Translations under genes and position numbers: made by a program
NCBI GenBank assembly: GCA_934047225.1
Contig: OW204012.1
Coordinates: 8,990,001-9,054,000 of the forward strand
Length of the DNA stretch: 64,000 nt
Source: Ypsolopha sequella
Taxonomy: Eukaryota; Arthropoda; Insecta; Lepidoptera; Ypsolophidae
Reading direction: 5' to 3'
Part shown: positions 1-11,000 of the stretch, piece by piece
How positions within the stretch are numbered: the stretch's first letter is position 1
How the letters are laid out: the number at the start of each line of letters is the position of its first letter
Notes under the pieces: model-generated
The model's input: the letters and a program-made list of their open reading frames with translations, nothing else
Database searches by the model: none
Told to the model about the DNA's origin: nothing

Positions 1-158
1 ATAATACCTTTTTAATATATCCAAAGCCTGCTTATAGTGTGTAACTTCAATTTTGTCAACTAATGATTTTGGTAATTGGTTTAGTATAAAGGGTAGATTG
101 TGCTTCCAAACTCTAAATCTGTAAATTTACTATTTGTAAAAAAAATATATTTCCACAG

Positions 159-257
159 CTGGCTTTGTCGAAGCACCACTCGATGCTGGCCAACAAGAGA
201 ATCAACGTGTTGTATAGTACTCAGCAAGGAAGCAAGATCACCAAAACTGAAGCTAAG
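159..257 (+). CDS. Internal coding exon of an RRM (Nop6-like) RNA-binding protein gene, partial
   Basis: The exon is bounded by an acceptor (TTCCACAG, ending at 158) and a donor (GTTTGT, from 258). It is 99 nt, phase 0 at both ends, and reads LALSKHHSMLANKRINVLYS followed by a polar stretch. The pattern of a helix followed by 'L..KRINV.YS' resembles the last helix and strand of an RNA recognition motif in small nucleolar proteins such as yeast Nop6; that match is from memory and moderate. The frame joins the next exon at 1707 without a break. The N-terminal part of the gene lies to the left of the window. The alternative is another RRM family; I would not assign a symbol. Confidence 0.7.
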
Positions 258-540
258 GTTTGTAAATTTCTTTACTAGCCTCTCCTTTATGAAGAGTGCT
301 CTATGCTGTGATAAAATGGTCACTGCTCTGCTCCCTTTGGTCACAGCGTAACAGTGAAAATCTGTTTTGTCGATCTTGTCGTGAGTTTTAACAAATTCGT
401 GAGTTTAAAAAAAATTGTTTTAAGATGGCTCGACAGACAGTAAATACCTACGATTGGGTTTTATTGGTTTTTTTGAAGTTTTTCGTACAAAAATCTTGAT
501 GTTTTTCCTCGTAAGCGACATTATCGGATGTTGCAATTTT

Positions 541-1058
541 TAGGGTTCCGTAGTACCTAATAGGTACAAAAAGAACCTTTATGGTGAGACTCCGTTGTCC
601 GTCCGTCCGTCCGTCCGTCGGTATGTCCGTACTCATAATTTTAGCACCGTTAAAGATAAAGACATGAAATTTGGCACAAAAATAGCATTAATTTGCCCAC
701 ATATCACGGTGTAAAAAAATATATGAAAAATTTGAAGTTGTTCAAAATATCTCTAAAACAAAAGTGTGAAAAATTTTTTTTTAATATAATATGGTTATCA
801 AATTGTAGGTATTAAAAAGCTGATTGTAAAAATTATAGTTTAGCTATATTTAATTGTATGTATTTTGAGAAGTCCTTGAAAAACCATAAAAAAAAATATC
901 TTATCTCCAAAACTGGTGGACCAAAAAATATTTAAAAATCATGTTGTGTTTAAAAGCGGTTGAGAAATTCACGAAAAAATATGCCAAAATTAAATTTATC
1001 ATCCACAATTAACAATACGGAACCCTAGGTACGTGAGTTTGACTCGCACTTTGGTGGT
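541..1058. repeat. Interspersed repeat with TAGGGTTCCGTA inverted ends (family 1, copy 1)
   Basis: The element starts with TAGGGTTCCGTAGTACC and closes with its inverse TACGGAACCCTAG, followed by GAGTTTGACTCGCACTTTGG. It contains a run of GTCC(G) units near 598-622. An opposite-oriented relative is at 40538-41082. This termini/gtccgtcc combination is common in lepidopteran genomes (from memory). It sits in the intron of the RRM-like gene. Confidence 0.7.
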
Positions 1059-1323
1059 TGTATTAATCAGCTGGTTCTATTTCCAGCCACGTAATAATTA
1101 AAAAAATATCCAAAGTTTTAGTTGTCAATAAATTCGGCCCCGGTACTCCTTTGATCATTTTTCGCATTTTTATTTTATTTTATTTTTTTTTTATAAGCAG
1201 TGACCATTTTCGAGTAACGAGTCAGAGAAAAAAAGACTGAAGAAAATCCTTCGACGTAGGGCTGGCCATCTAATGAATGAGAGTGATTTACAAAAATATA
1301 TTGTTGCAGATTCTGAAGCCTTT

Positions 1324-1555
1324 ATTGAGCGTTTTTCTTTATGTCAAATTTAGTGTTAAATGAGATTCCTAGATGGCACTGTCGTATTCTTTAGCAACAG
1401 AATCAATGACAAAATTTTCACAGATTCCAAACAAACTAAAAACCACTTTGGCATTGATTGCTACGAATTATATTTTATCTATGGTGACATGGACAGCGCC
1501 ATCTGGAGGAAAACTAAGAACTAAGAAAAAAAAAACAACGAGAAAAACGCTCATT
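1324..1555. mobile_element. MITE family A, copy 1
   Basis: About 232 bp, bounded by (A)TTGAGCGTTTTTC and the inverse GAAAAACGCTCATT. A second copy, same orientation and closely similar throughout, is at 3229-3459, which fixes the ends. No coding capacity is visible; the short open frame inside is accidental. Confidence 0.8.
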
Positions 1556-1706
1556 GTAGTTTAAGTGTTGTCAAAACTTTTTTTTTTATCTTCGATGCAA
1601 ATTAGTCCCTAATTATTAAGAAGAGATGCTAAATTACTTTGGAAAAATTCAAGTTTTGACGAACTAAAATTATTGTGTCGATAACACCGTCTATTTTTAT
1701 TTACAG

Positions 1707-1844
1707 AGCACGTCAGCCAAACTAATAGCTTTACAAAAGTCCGGTCAGCTATTAGGTAGCGTTCCGCTCTCAAGAAAAAGAAGTCAAAGGCGCAAGAAGA
1801 TGAAGCTTGCAAAAGCTAGGGAAGAGGCAGAAAAAGCTGGCTAA
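1707..1844 (+). CDS. Terminal coding exon of the same RRM-like gene, lysine/arginine-rich C-terminus
   Basis: The acceptor TTTATTTACAG ends at 1706 and the exon runs in phase 0 to a TAA at 1842-1844. It encodes 45 residues with a basic tail that includes the run LSRKRSQRRKKMKLAKAREE, typical of nucleolar or ribosome-biogenesis proteins. The intron of 1,449 bp separating it from the preceding exon carries two repeats (541-1058 and 1324-1555). The gene is convergent with tou, whose stop codon is at 7942. Function in rRNA processing is an inference from the RRM-plus-basic-tail layout only. Confidence 0.72.
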   Translation, partial: STSAKLIALQKSGQLLGSVPLSRKRSQRRKKMKLAKAREEAEKAG

Positions 1845-2085
1845 TACATAGTGATGAATATGTCCTCGTTTTGTTTTTTTTTTTTCTATACTGCTGGCTT
1901 TAGTCGATAAGCGCCATCTGGCGTAATAGATTTCCTTCCGGCCGCCATCGCAACTGTGTTTCACAACCAGTTGTCTACGAGGATTTTTTAGTCTTTCATG
2001 GCAACTTGAACTAATTGGTTAAGAAACGACAGATGTCTGAAACAAAATGCAAAGTAGCGCCACCAGTGTATTGACTGGGTATCCA

Positions 2086-2509
2086 CCATAGACTAAGGAT
2101 ATACGCTTAATCCCATACATTAAGGCGTAGCAAATTTTTTACGCGCCCTTACAACGCTAGGTATCGCTAAGTGTTGAAAATACAAGTAAACTCATAGTTA
2201 CCAAGTAAATATGTGGCTGTAATAGTTTTGCTTGGAAAAACTAGATGGCGCTAAGTTGGCAACACTAACAGTAAACATTTCAGCGCCATCTATTATCGAA
2301 ATGGGAATTATTTTCATGTTACGTGACATCGCTGTGCCACTAACGTCACCAATCGGTCTTTTTTGGCATCGTGTTCGTTTGAGGATTTAGCAACGCCATC
2401 TAGATTTCGTTAGAATTTTATACCTTTTTTTTGTGGCTACAAACTGATGTATTGGAACTGCTAGTCACTATTGCACTACCACTACTTCGTAGTAATACTT
2501 AGTCTATGG
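2086..2509. mobile_element. MITE family B, copy 1
   Basis: Element of 424 bp with terminal inverted repeat CCATAGACTAAG and, at the other end, CTTAGTCTATGG. A close second copy occurs at 7428-7840. Both carry two internal copies of an AGATGGCGCT-like motif in opposite orientation. A stray end-like string (ACTAAGTCTATGGTA) follows at about 2583. Confidence 0.82.
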
Positions 2510-2666
2510 CCAAGCAAAGCGACCCTTCTAGTTTTAACAGAAATATGATATGCCCAATTCTACGACGTGCTGACGATATGTATACTAAGTCTATGGTATT
2601 CGCTACTTACTACATGATGGATTACCGGTTTTATTGAAGTCAAGCAGACCCGCTTTACGCCAGGGC

Positions 2667-2999
2667 CACAGCTTCTAGCGGCGCTTCTTGCTGCGCTTCC
2701 AGGCGGTTTTTGCGACGGATTTGCCCTGCCACGACACCCGTCGGCGCCTTCCGACTCATCGGATGTATAACGCGCTCGCTCGCTCAAAGCGCTCGACACG
2801 AGGTTCGTCCTGTGCGCTCGATCACTGTTTCAACCGCCCGCCTCCCCGCACACCGCCGTCCCGAGAGCGCAAGTCACTCGAAGCCGGACAAGACGCGCGA
2901 GCGGCGACTATACAACTTCATATTTGTTCTTTCCCCGGCGCCGTCGCAAGAACCGCTTGGCGCGCCTCTCGAAGCCTGAAGCTGTGGCCGACCGGTTAG
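2667..2999. repeat. GC-rich imperfect inverted repeat
   Basis: The sequence from 2667 rightward (GCCACAGCTTCTAGCGG and onward to TTTTTGCGACGG) matches, imperfectly, the reverse complement of the right end near 2985 (GCCACAGCTTCAGGC onward to TTCTTGCGACGG). The whole 330 bp is far richer in G+C than its surroundings. Both arms can be read in a frame containing a RRKNRL-like peptide pointing outward from the centre, and an AATAAA lies just beyond the left arm (2630-2635, minus strand). It may be a foldback of a captured exon or a retrocopy; I do not recognise the protein. Confidence 0.5.
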
Positions 3000-3228
3000 A
3001 CTTAGCTACAGAGCGGGTAGAGACTAGCTTCTATTTTATTATTGTTGAATAGGCCGTGAATTTGAGTATAATGTAGTACAGAAGACTGGTGTTAAGTTAA
3101 AATAGCATTATCGGAGTTTAGAGGAGAAAGGTTGGTGCGCGAGGAAACAGCTAGCGACTGCGTAAAATATCTATATATGAGGAATTGTACAGCGCCCTTA
3201 GCGGTTTACGAGCAGAACCAGAATTTCT

Positions 3229-3459
3229 AATGAGCGTTTTTCCTTATGTCAAATTCAGTGTTAAATAAGATTCCTAGATGGCACTGTCGTATTCTTTAGT
3301 AACAGAATCAAAGACAAAATTTCCACCGATTCCAAACAAATGAAAAACCACTTTGACATTGATTGCTACGAAACACATTTTATCTATGGTGACATGGACA
3401 GCGCCATCTGCAAGACAGCTAAGAACTAAGAAAAAAAAACAACGAGAAAAACGCTCATT
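3229..3459. mobile_element. MITE family A, copy 2
   Basis: Second copy of the 232-bp element at 1324. It begins AATGAGCGTTTTTCC and ends with GAGAAAAACGCTCATT. The two copies share the internal sentence-like run 'GGTGACATGGACAGCGCC'. It lies between the two convergent genes. Confidence 0.8.
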
Positions 3460-3547
3460 CCTGCAAGTACGATTATCAAGCAAGACCCAAACTTCCTATA
3501 CTGAATTGTGTTAAGTAAAAGGCGCCACTTTATTTGCCAAAACAGTT

Positions 3548-3878
3548 TTAAAGTTAAACATTAGTCGTTCGGTACAAAGAGCACAAGTTAACTTTGTTTT
3601 TCTTGTTAAGAAGTTTAATGTGGAAAAGATGGCAATTCACGCCAATAGTTCAGTATACGTGAGGTTTATATGCACAATTAGCCACTATTTGGTCGAAACA
3701 AACTTATCGTGACTAATTGTTCATTTTATTTCAAATTGTTGATTTATAAATCTAACTTATACTGAACTATTGGCGTGAATTGCCATATACCAATATCTTT
3801 TCAATTTTAACTTCTTAACAAGAAAAACAAATTTAAGTTGTGCACTTTGTACCGAGCGACTGACGTTTAGCCTTAAGA
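3548..3878. mobile_element. Foldback element family C, copy 1
   Basis: Long imperfect palindrome. The left arm has GTTAAACATTAGTCG and then CACGCCAATAGTTCAGTATA; the right arm has the inverse, ending CGACTGACGTTTAGCC. A longer copy is at 61314-61706 and a single half is at 32793-33020. Confidence 0.8.
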
Positions 3879-4335
3879 ACCCGCTCCGGATCGTACTTCA
3901 TACATACCTAAAAACCATAATAACTCGCGAAAGTGGAACAATTCAATCAAATAAATTTTAGGCTTTCATTTAGACGGTCAATATGAAGTGGTGTATGTCC
4001 CTGATTATTTCACAAACATCGCGTTAAAGACCAGAAAAATATTTAAAATAATGGGTTTTCGTCCATCGAGTACTTTTACAAGGCTTCGTTAAGTGACTTA
4101 TGAACATTTAACAAGCAAAGTAAGCACATACGCCACTTGGATCATCATCTATCGTATCATCTATATTCTAATTAATTAAAACAGAATAAAAAATAACAAG
4201 TAATCGAGGCGCAATTAAGGTATTCGGAAATAATTATTATTTCCAACGCAAAGGGCGACACTCGTTCAGCACAGTTCGAAAGGCATGGGGCAAAGCGTGA
4301 GGCGCTTGTTTAGATCAGCCAGCCAAATATGCGCT

Positions 4336-4404
4336 TTATTGTCGCGATACGTCTCGCTTCGCATCGGAGTTGGCGTCGTCCTGCACCGGCTTCTTCTTAA
4401 TATC
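4336..4404 (-). other. Short coding-like segment, unassigned
   Basis: On the minus strand this segment reads DIKKKPVQDDANSDAKRDVS and then R, Q and a stop, with codon usage more like the tou exons than the AT-rich flanks. The stop overlaps an AATAAA string. A convincing acceptor is lacking: the nearest AG is at 4404-4405 without a good pyrimidine tract. It could be the last exon of an alternative transcript, a relic, or chance. Confidence 0.2.
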
Positions 4405-5135
4405 TTTTGTATGGAGAAATTAGGAGCTACCAGTAAAAAAAAAATTGTTGCCAAGAAAGAAAGAAAGATACCAAATGAAACAAAAACGGAGTGCTTCAAA
4501 AATTATTTATTTATTCATATATATAATTTATATATTTATTTTATTATTAAAAATCAACCGATGCACACAAAATAACTTTTACTTCCATCGACCGCACAAA
4601 CCGTGTCATTCGGACAAAAATACGGACACCCATACAAATTACAATATTTAAGTATTAATGACATTAAAAAAAAACTATATTAAATCAATAATTTACGTGT
4701 CAGACAAATAAACTTATACTTTATTTAAAACATAGCGTGCTGTAAAATGACGTAGTAATACTTTTTGTAAATAATTGCAATTAAAAAAATAATTATTTGA
4801 AAATGTTAAAAACAGTCGCATAAGTACTACAATCCTTTGAATCAGCCAATCACAAGTCTTTCTGACTAAACCTTAGTAATAAATATGTTATACAATAAAT
4901 AATAAAAAAAAGAAATGACTGCATATTTTAGTGCAGATTTCGGTAAATAGCTCAACCATACATACATATACAGTGAAATTATAAAGGCAGTATGAAACGG
5001 TTCCATTTAAAATAAGACCTTAAGCTATTATGTATTATAAATTGTAACTGTCACAGAAATATTAATTTATCATTCATTACTTGTAAATCTCAAACTGTTT
5101 ACATCCAAAGATGTCAAACCTCTTGGATACATACG

Positions 5136-5271
5136 GTGTTACTACAAAACAGTGTTTAACTTTAGACAGCGTTTAAATCTGTTGCTGTCACTCTTTTACA
5201 ATATGAAAGAAAAGGCGACAACAACAGATTTAAACACTGCCTAAAGTTAAACACCGTTTTGTAGTAACACG
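5136..5271. repeat. Short foldback (about 50-bp arms)
   Basis: The left arm GTGTTACTACAAAACAGTG is repeated in inverse at the right end (CACCGTTTTGTAGTAACAC), with further pairing of TTTAAATCTGTTG. It is a typical small foldback with no coding content. Confidence 0.75.
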
Positions 5272-6734
5272 GATATTGTTTATGAATACATATTTAGACT
5301 AATATCTACAGAATAAAAAAACTAAATACATATAAGTTGGCATTCTCTAAGAAAATAACAATTTGGATTTAGTTGCAAATAATAAAGGTACTAACAAAAA
5401 AAAAGTTTAACAAATATGCATTACAAATTAGTTTTAAATTGTCAACTAAATAAAGACTATAAGCCAAAGGACATAAGGAAGAAAATGCCACTGAAGTTTA
5501 TAAAATTCACAAGACAAGTTACAGTTAGATAACTGCATCCGTGCCACCATTATTGAGGTATTATTCATACATATACTAAACTTTAAATAGCTGATATTCA
5601 TAAACAAACTCAAGTCCGAGATTTCGTTGAAAAACCGCTTTTAAAATCAGCGCTCTAAGATCGGTTTTATATGACGTGATTATTGTTAAGTTTGATTTAT
5701 AAATATCACGCCCTAGACTTCATGAAATAGGCCCTAAATCTATCCACATATTCCGACTCAACCTCTAGAAGCTACCTACGTCTATAACGATAGTCTACAA
5801 GAAATTCTCGATAATTATACTTTATACACACTCAATTTTACATCGAATTCACCTGACTACGACCTTATAAAAGACTGGCCACATGCACGTTATAAAACAA
5901 GACAATTTCTTTTCAAAAAGAAACTTAAAAAATGCCGCGAAATTGATTAAAAAGAATACTGTTCATTGCTAACCGCAAATTATTATAAAAAGTATTCGAA
6001 GAGACATTTAAATATTAACTATAACCCTATACTTAAAAATATATCTATTTATTTATGATTCTAAACGCATTTTTGACTTAAAACTTTCTACTATATACAA
6101 CTAAAAATTAAATACAAGTACATTATACAACGTGTATGTGCGTTGCCTTTTTCGCTAAATAATAATAATTAAAAAAAAAAACAAGAATTATATTCCTGCT
6201 CACATACAATTTTACATGAGATTCTAGGATATACATTGTCACGTCCAATTTGTGACCTAACATACGGTCGCAGAGTCGATCTTTGATTCGGAATGTTTAG
6301 GCTTAATTAGCCTACTTTTCATACTATAAGCTTCGTGAATGAATGAACATTTGTCATTGGATTTTTCAAGAATAATCAAAAACCATCCGCTTTATTATAG
6401 ACTAAAGTAACCAATGAAAACTGATTCCTTGTCTGGTATAAATGATATGACTAAGAACTTCGACGTCACAAAGGGTCAAAAACAAGGAAATATACAGCAC
6501 GAGTGCATTCCTTTGTTATGAATTGTCAAATTATTTGGCACTAACACCACATCTCATCTTTTGTTTACAGAAGAGCCTTTTTTTCCGCGTCAAATTCGAT
6601 TTTCTACACTTTTTCCCTCAAATATTGCTTAGCCGCGTCCGACATTTGAATCTTGCGTCCAGCGCTTTTATATGAATACTCATATTGTCACATTTCAATT
6701 TCAATTCGTTAATAATAATGGCTTATGAACAGTG

Positions 6735-6816
6735 AAGTTCCTTTCACGAAAGAAGTCCCGCGGATTTTGGTATTATCGTTGATAATAAGTACTTTGATAA
6801 TGGACTTCTTTTGTGA
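6735..6816. repeat. Small foldback family N, copy 1
   Basis: TTTCACGAAAGAAGTCC is followed about 50 bp later by its inverse GGACTTCTTTTGTGAA. A related hairpin lies at 55680-55780 (TTCACGAAAGAAGTTCTGCGG). Confidence 0.6.
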
Positions 6817-7186
6817 ACTCTACTCGTCGAATAACTTTGCAGTGTGAAGTTAGCAGTAAAATGCGCAGTCTTGGCCGTTCCTCACCGCCGCCTCCTGCGA
6901 TTATATTCACACACGTAAAGATATCCGATGAGTTCTGTACTGGTAGAATGACGCTAAGCCCGTTATTTCACGCTTCGTGTACATCGCCCTTTATATTTGT
7001 TTTATTTTGTCTCCGCTATAGCTCACTAGCGACATCTATAGTTCATTTAATAGGGATCCGCAGGCAAAGCTAATTACAGATGGCGCTAGCATAGGCCAAT
7101 AAATACTATGTCCCGTTATGTCAAACTTTGTTGTTGTGCGTGTTCCGGTTTTTCTACCGTCTTTCTCCAATAGCTCGTTAATTGTA

Positions 7187-7356
7187 TGAAAATGTTACTG
7201 TTTCATAGGAAAATGCAATGCCGCTCGGCTCGGCCGAAACGCATAAATGAGCAGATTTTTTTTCGTGATAACAGGGTTGTCTCCATAGTAAAAGTTGTTT
7301 TATATAAATGAATAAGCTCTTCGAACATAACCACACCTTTCTGTTACCCGTTGCAC
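7187..7356. mobile_element. MITE family D, fragment
   Basis: Contains the family features seen at 60717-60957: the GCCGCTCGG/CCGAAACG segment, CCATAGTAAAAGTTGTT, and the end CACACCTTTCTGTTAC, inverse of GTAACAGAAAGGTGT. Its left end is degraded. Confidence 0.65.
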
Positions 7357-7427
7357 ATTCAAGTTAGACAAAAGGCCCCTGTACGTAATTTCCAAATTGA
7401 ACCTAAGTTGTTCTGAAATCAGTACAA

Positions 7428-7840
7428 CCATAGACTAAGTATTACTACGTATATACCGACAACTCCCATACATAGCAAATTTTTTGTGCGCCCTTACGGC
7501 ACTAGGTGTCGCCAAGTGTTGCAAATAAGCATAATTTGTGGCTGCAAGGAAACTCATGGTTACCAAGTAAACATGTGGCTGTAATAGCTTTGCTTAGAAA
7601 AACTAGATGGCGCTAAGTTGGCAACACTAACAGTGAACATTTCAGCGCCATCTATTACCGAAGTGGGAATTATTTTTATGGTACGTGACATCGCTGCGCC
7701 ACCAATCGTTCTTTTTTAGCATCGTGTTCGTAAGAGGATTTAGCAACGCCATCTAGATTTCGTTAGAATTTTACACCTGTTTTGTGGCTACAAACTGATG
7801 TATGGGAATGGGTAGTAATACTTTAATACTTAGTTTATGG
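7428..7840. mobile_element. MITE family B, copy 2
   Basis: About 413 bp, bounded by CCATAGACTAAGTATTACTA and TAGTAATACTTTAATACTTA..GTTTATGG. It lies 102 nt beyond the tou stop codon, so it is probably transcribed as part of the tou 3' UTR. Confidence 0.8.
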
Positions 7841-7941
7841 TAGAACTAAGCACGTTACTCAGGCCTTATATTAAATTTGTCACAACATAATTCGCCCTAA
7901 CCCTAAACCAACCCAACCGGTTCCCCAGTATCGACTGGGCA

Positions 7942-8083
7942 TCAAATCTGCGTCCATCGCTGCTCGAAGAACTGTCGCATGTTGTGTCCCGCCCTGCCGA
8001 CCGGACTGTCGTCCTCGTTGAAGATCTCGCAGTTAGAGAATATCAGACGGACGTCGTTCGCGAACTCGTCCTTGTGCTTGTAG
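7942..8083 (-). CDS. tou: tou exon 26 in window: end of bromodomain and stop codon
   Basis: Encodes [20 protein letters not shown] then [20 protein letters not shown] and stops with TGA at 7942-7944. The Asn of FNEDDS is the acetyl-lysine anchoring residue in BAZ2 bromodomains. The protein ends ten residues later (QRWTQI), as is usual for this family. Confidence 0.97.
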
Positions 8084-11000
8084 CTGTCGGGGAAACATGG
8101 GCGTTCGTTAATCAAAAAGGCGATTGTAATTACGTATTGTGGAGTGATTTGTGGAATTAGATAGAAAGGTAATTTCCACAGATATCAGGAGATCTGGAAA
8201 GGGGGCGTGGCGCTTGCGAACCCGTGAAGCCAAAAATAGACTCATGCGAGGCCCAATGCCAAATAGAGATGTGATGTGTTGTGTTCTCCGTGGCTACAGG
8301 TTGATGCACCGCGCTCTTTTTGCATGTGTGCTATTACTGTGCGTGAGAAATATGAGTACGTTTGCCGCACTTATAGTTTTTGTGTTTATCACGGTGAAGT
8401 AAGTGAGCGGAAACGTGGAGACATCTCAACACGAACAATTAAGAGTAATAAGGCAACGATTTGTCAGTAAGTATGTCGTGTAAAATGTATCTAACGAAAC
8501 AGTATCTAGCGAAAAAGCAAATGGACACTGGACATTTGAAACATCCTTGGAAAGCCTACAATGATTAAGACTGTACACCCTACTAATAATTCTATATCTG
8601 TATATACTAATTACCTTTTTTTATTCTTTTTGTCTTGTTACGCATTTTTGGTTTTTGTTTTTATTTTCTTTAATTTAATTATAAGCAATTCCTGCTAATT
8701 ATTATTGATTTTTCAATTTAGTTAATAAAATTGTTAACGACTCGTAAATACAATATCATGCAACTGTAACGGAGGTAGCTGAAAACCAGAGCCAACCAAA
8801 GCATGTTTTGGATGGCACATAGCTGAGCTACATCCTTTTGTCGTGTTGTTATTTTTATCTATAGATTACTCCCTACTTAAGTAAACCTTTTTCTACTGTA
8901 TTAGCTATAAGTTTCTTTTTTGTAAACGCGCCAATAAATTTATTTTCTTTCTTTCTAAAATATTACGCGCCATTTTTGGGGGCCTTCCAAAAATGGCGCG
9001 TAATATTTTTCATAATGCTGCGACTACTGTACCTGCTCTCATTCAGTTTCCTCTTGATAGTGGATATGTCCATGGGACTCTTGATGACCTTCTTGTACTG
9101 CGGGAACTGCTTCGTGTTTACTGGCAGCAGGAACGGCCACGCGTCCGTGTGCATTTCCATCTCGCATAGCAAGTTCCTAACGGGGGTAAACATTCAATTA
9201 TTTGTTATAAATTTGGAATATGCTTGGGATGGGTAACATTCGGAAAATTGCGTCACATATTTACGTAACTAATACCGCAAGGCATTCAACCAGTGATGAC
9301 GTACGACGCTGAGACGTGGTCTTTTACCAAGGGCTTATTCCACTGATTTAGATCGCTCAACGGGCTATGGAGCGGGCTATGCTTGGGATATTTCTGATGT
9401 ATAAAATCCAAAATGAGATCTGTCAGAAATCGAAAGTGACCGACATTGTAAGTTGAAGTGCCAGACGGCAGGCCATATTTGTCGCCAACGTGATGGCCGT
9501 TGGGGCCAAAACGTTAGAATGGAGACCACGTACAAGTTGGACCGACGACCTGAAGGACGTTGCGGGTAGCGGCTGGATGAGGATGACGCAGGACCGCCAA
9601 GAGTGGCGAAATATTGGAGAGGCCTATGTCCAGCAGTGGATGGATTATTTGTTAGCCTAAAGCAATTTTTAAACGTCTCGTCTACTAATCCAGAGCCTGC
9701 GTTTCCATATCCCGTAGTAGCACTGTTTACACATGTAATAAGAGATTACGCTTGGCCACTATTGCGCTTAATGGAAAGCTATGAGACATAGGATGAATGA
9801 TATTACAATTTTTGTCATGTCCCATTATCATCTGCCTAATGGCGTACAAAATTAAAGATTAAAACTAAATATATCATCATTACATTGATAGATTACATAT
9901 TTACAGCCCTATAACATTTTGTATATCTATTATATTACATTATTTATTGTATTGCAAAGAAGTTATTATGTCACAATCCCAATATCAGTCAAAATAAGTA
10001 AAAAGTTAAATAACCATGTCATCCAAATATTCTTTAGTACCATAATAAGATTTACCAGTCAAAAACTTCTTTATTTAGTTTTAAATGAATATAAATTAAC
10101 AATATTTCTGATATGGTTGGGAAGCTTATTATAAATGCTCGTTGCCATCCCGAAAATGCTTTTCCTGAAGAGTTAAGAGTTATGTGTTACGGGAAAAGGC
10201 TTTTAAGCTAGTGGCATATCGTTTGCTGTTGTAAAAACTAATTAAGTGAAGGTTAGTCTTCACAAACAACGCAACCTCATAAATGTAGATGCATGGAAAC
10301 GTTAGCAACTTGTGTTTTTTGAAGTGTGGTCTGCTGCTGTTTGTGGGTTTTAAACAAAACATGGCCCTAATACACTTTTTTGTGCTTTAAGAGCACGTAT
10401 TATATCCGTTGAATTACCCCAGAAAATGACTCCGTATCTAAGAGTGGAGACGAAGCATTTATCAGTTTGGTCAAGGACAAAATGTACGGAAGACTGAACT
10501 ACGCGACATGCATGTCGTCACGCCGGAACGCGCCGAGTCGCTTGGCGTCAAGTTGACGTCACGTGCGATACTAACTTGCAGTTGTTGATATCCTTGAGCA
10601 GCTTCTTGGCGGAGTTCTTCTCCTTCTTGGCTCGCGACAGCAGCGGCACATTCTCTGCATCCTGTTCGTCGCCGGAGAACGAGTATACTGAAACAAACAT
10701 TCATATTATATATCATCACGATATAAATCCCCGAGGGGGTGTCAGAGACGTTTCCAAGTGCAAGTAGCAGTCCACACTTGGTACACCCGCATATCACTGA
10801 CGATTACGTCATCGTTACGATATCATTACGTCCCAACGTGATGGGTGATGAGCCCTATCGCCGTTCTTCGGGCACAAATACTAACTTCTTAGGGCATCCT
10901 CACGATGTTTTCCTTGAATTCAGCTAGTGGTAAGTAATTACAAATAGTATTGCTTATAAAATTATAACATATTGCAATAACATTGCAATTGGATATTGCA

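Larger units (their letters stand above)
1845..7941. other. Space between the stop codons of two convergent genes
   Basis: About 6.1 kb separates the plus-strand stop at 1844 from the minus-strand tou stop at 7942. It should contain both 3' UTRs, but I could not place either poly(A) site with confidence because AATAAA-like strings are frequent in this AT-rich DNA. MITEs A, B, C, D and smaller foldbacks occupy 2086-3878 and 5136-7840. The stretch 4405-6730 is strongly AT-rich with only a small foldback at 5136 and no convincing coding sequence. Confidence 0.6.

Noticed and set aside
2688..2999. 103-codon plus-strand protein
   Set aside because: No family resemblance, and the frame arises in a GC-rich inverted repeat where several frames are open.
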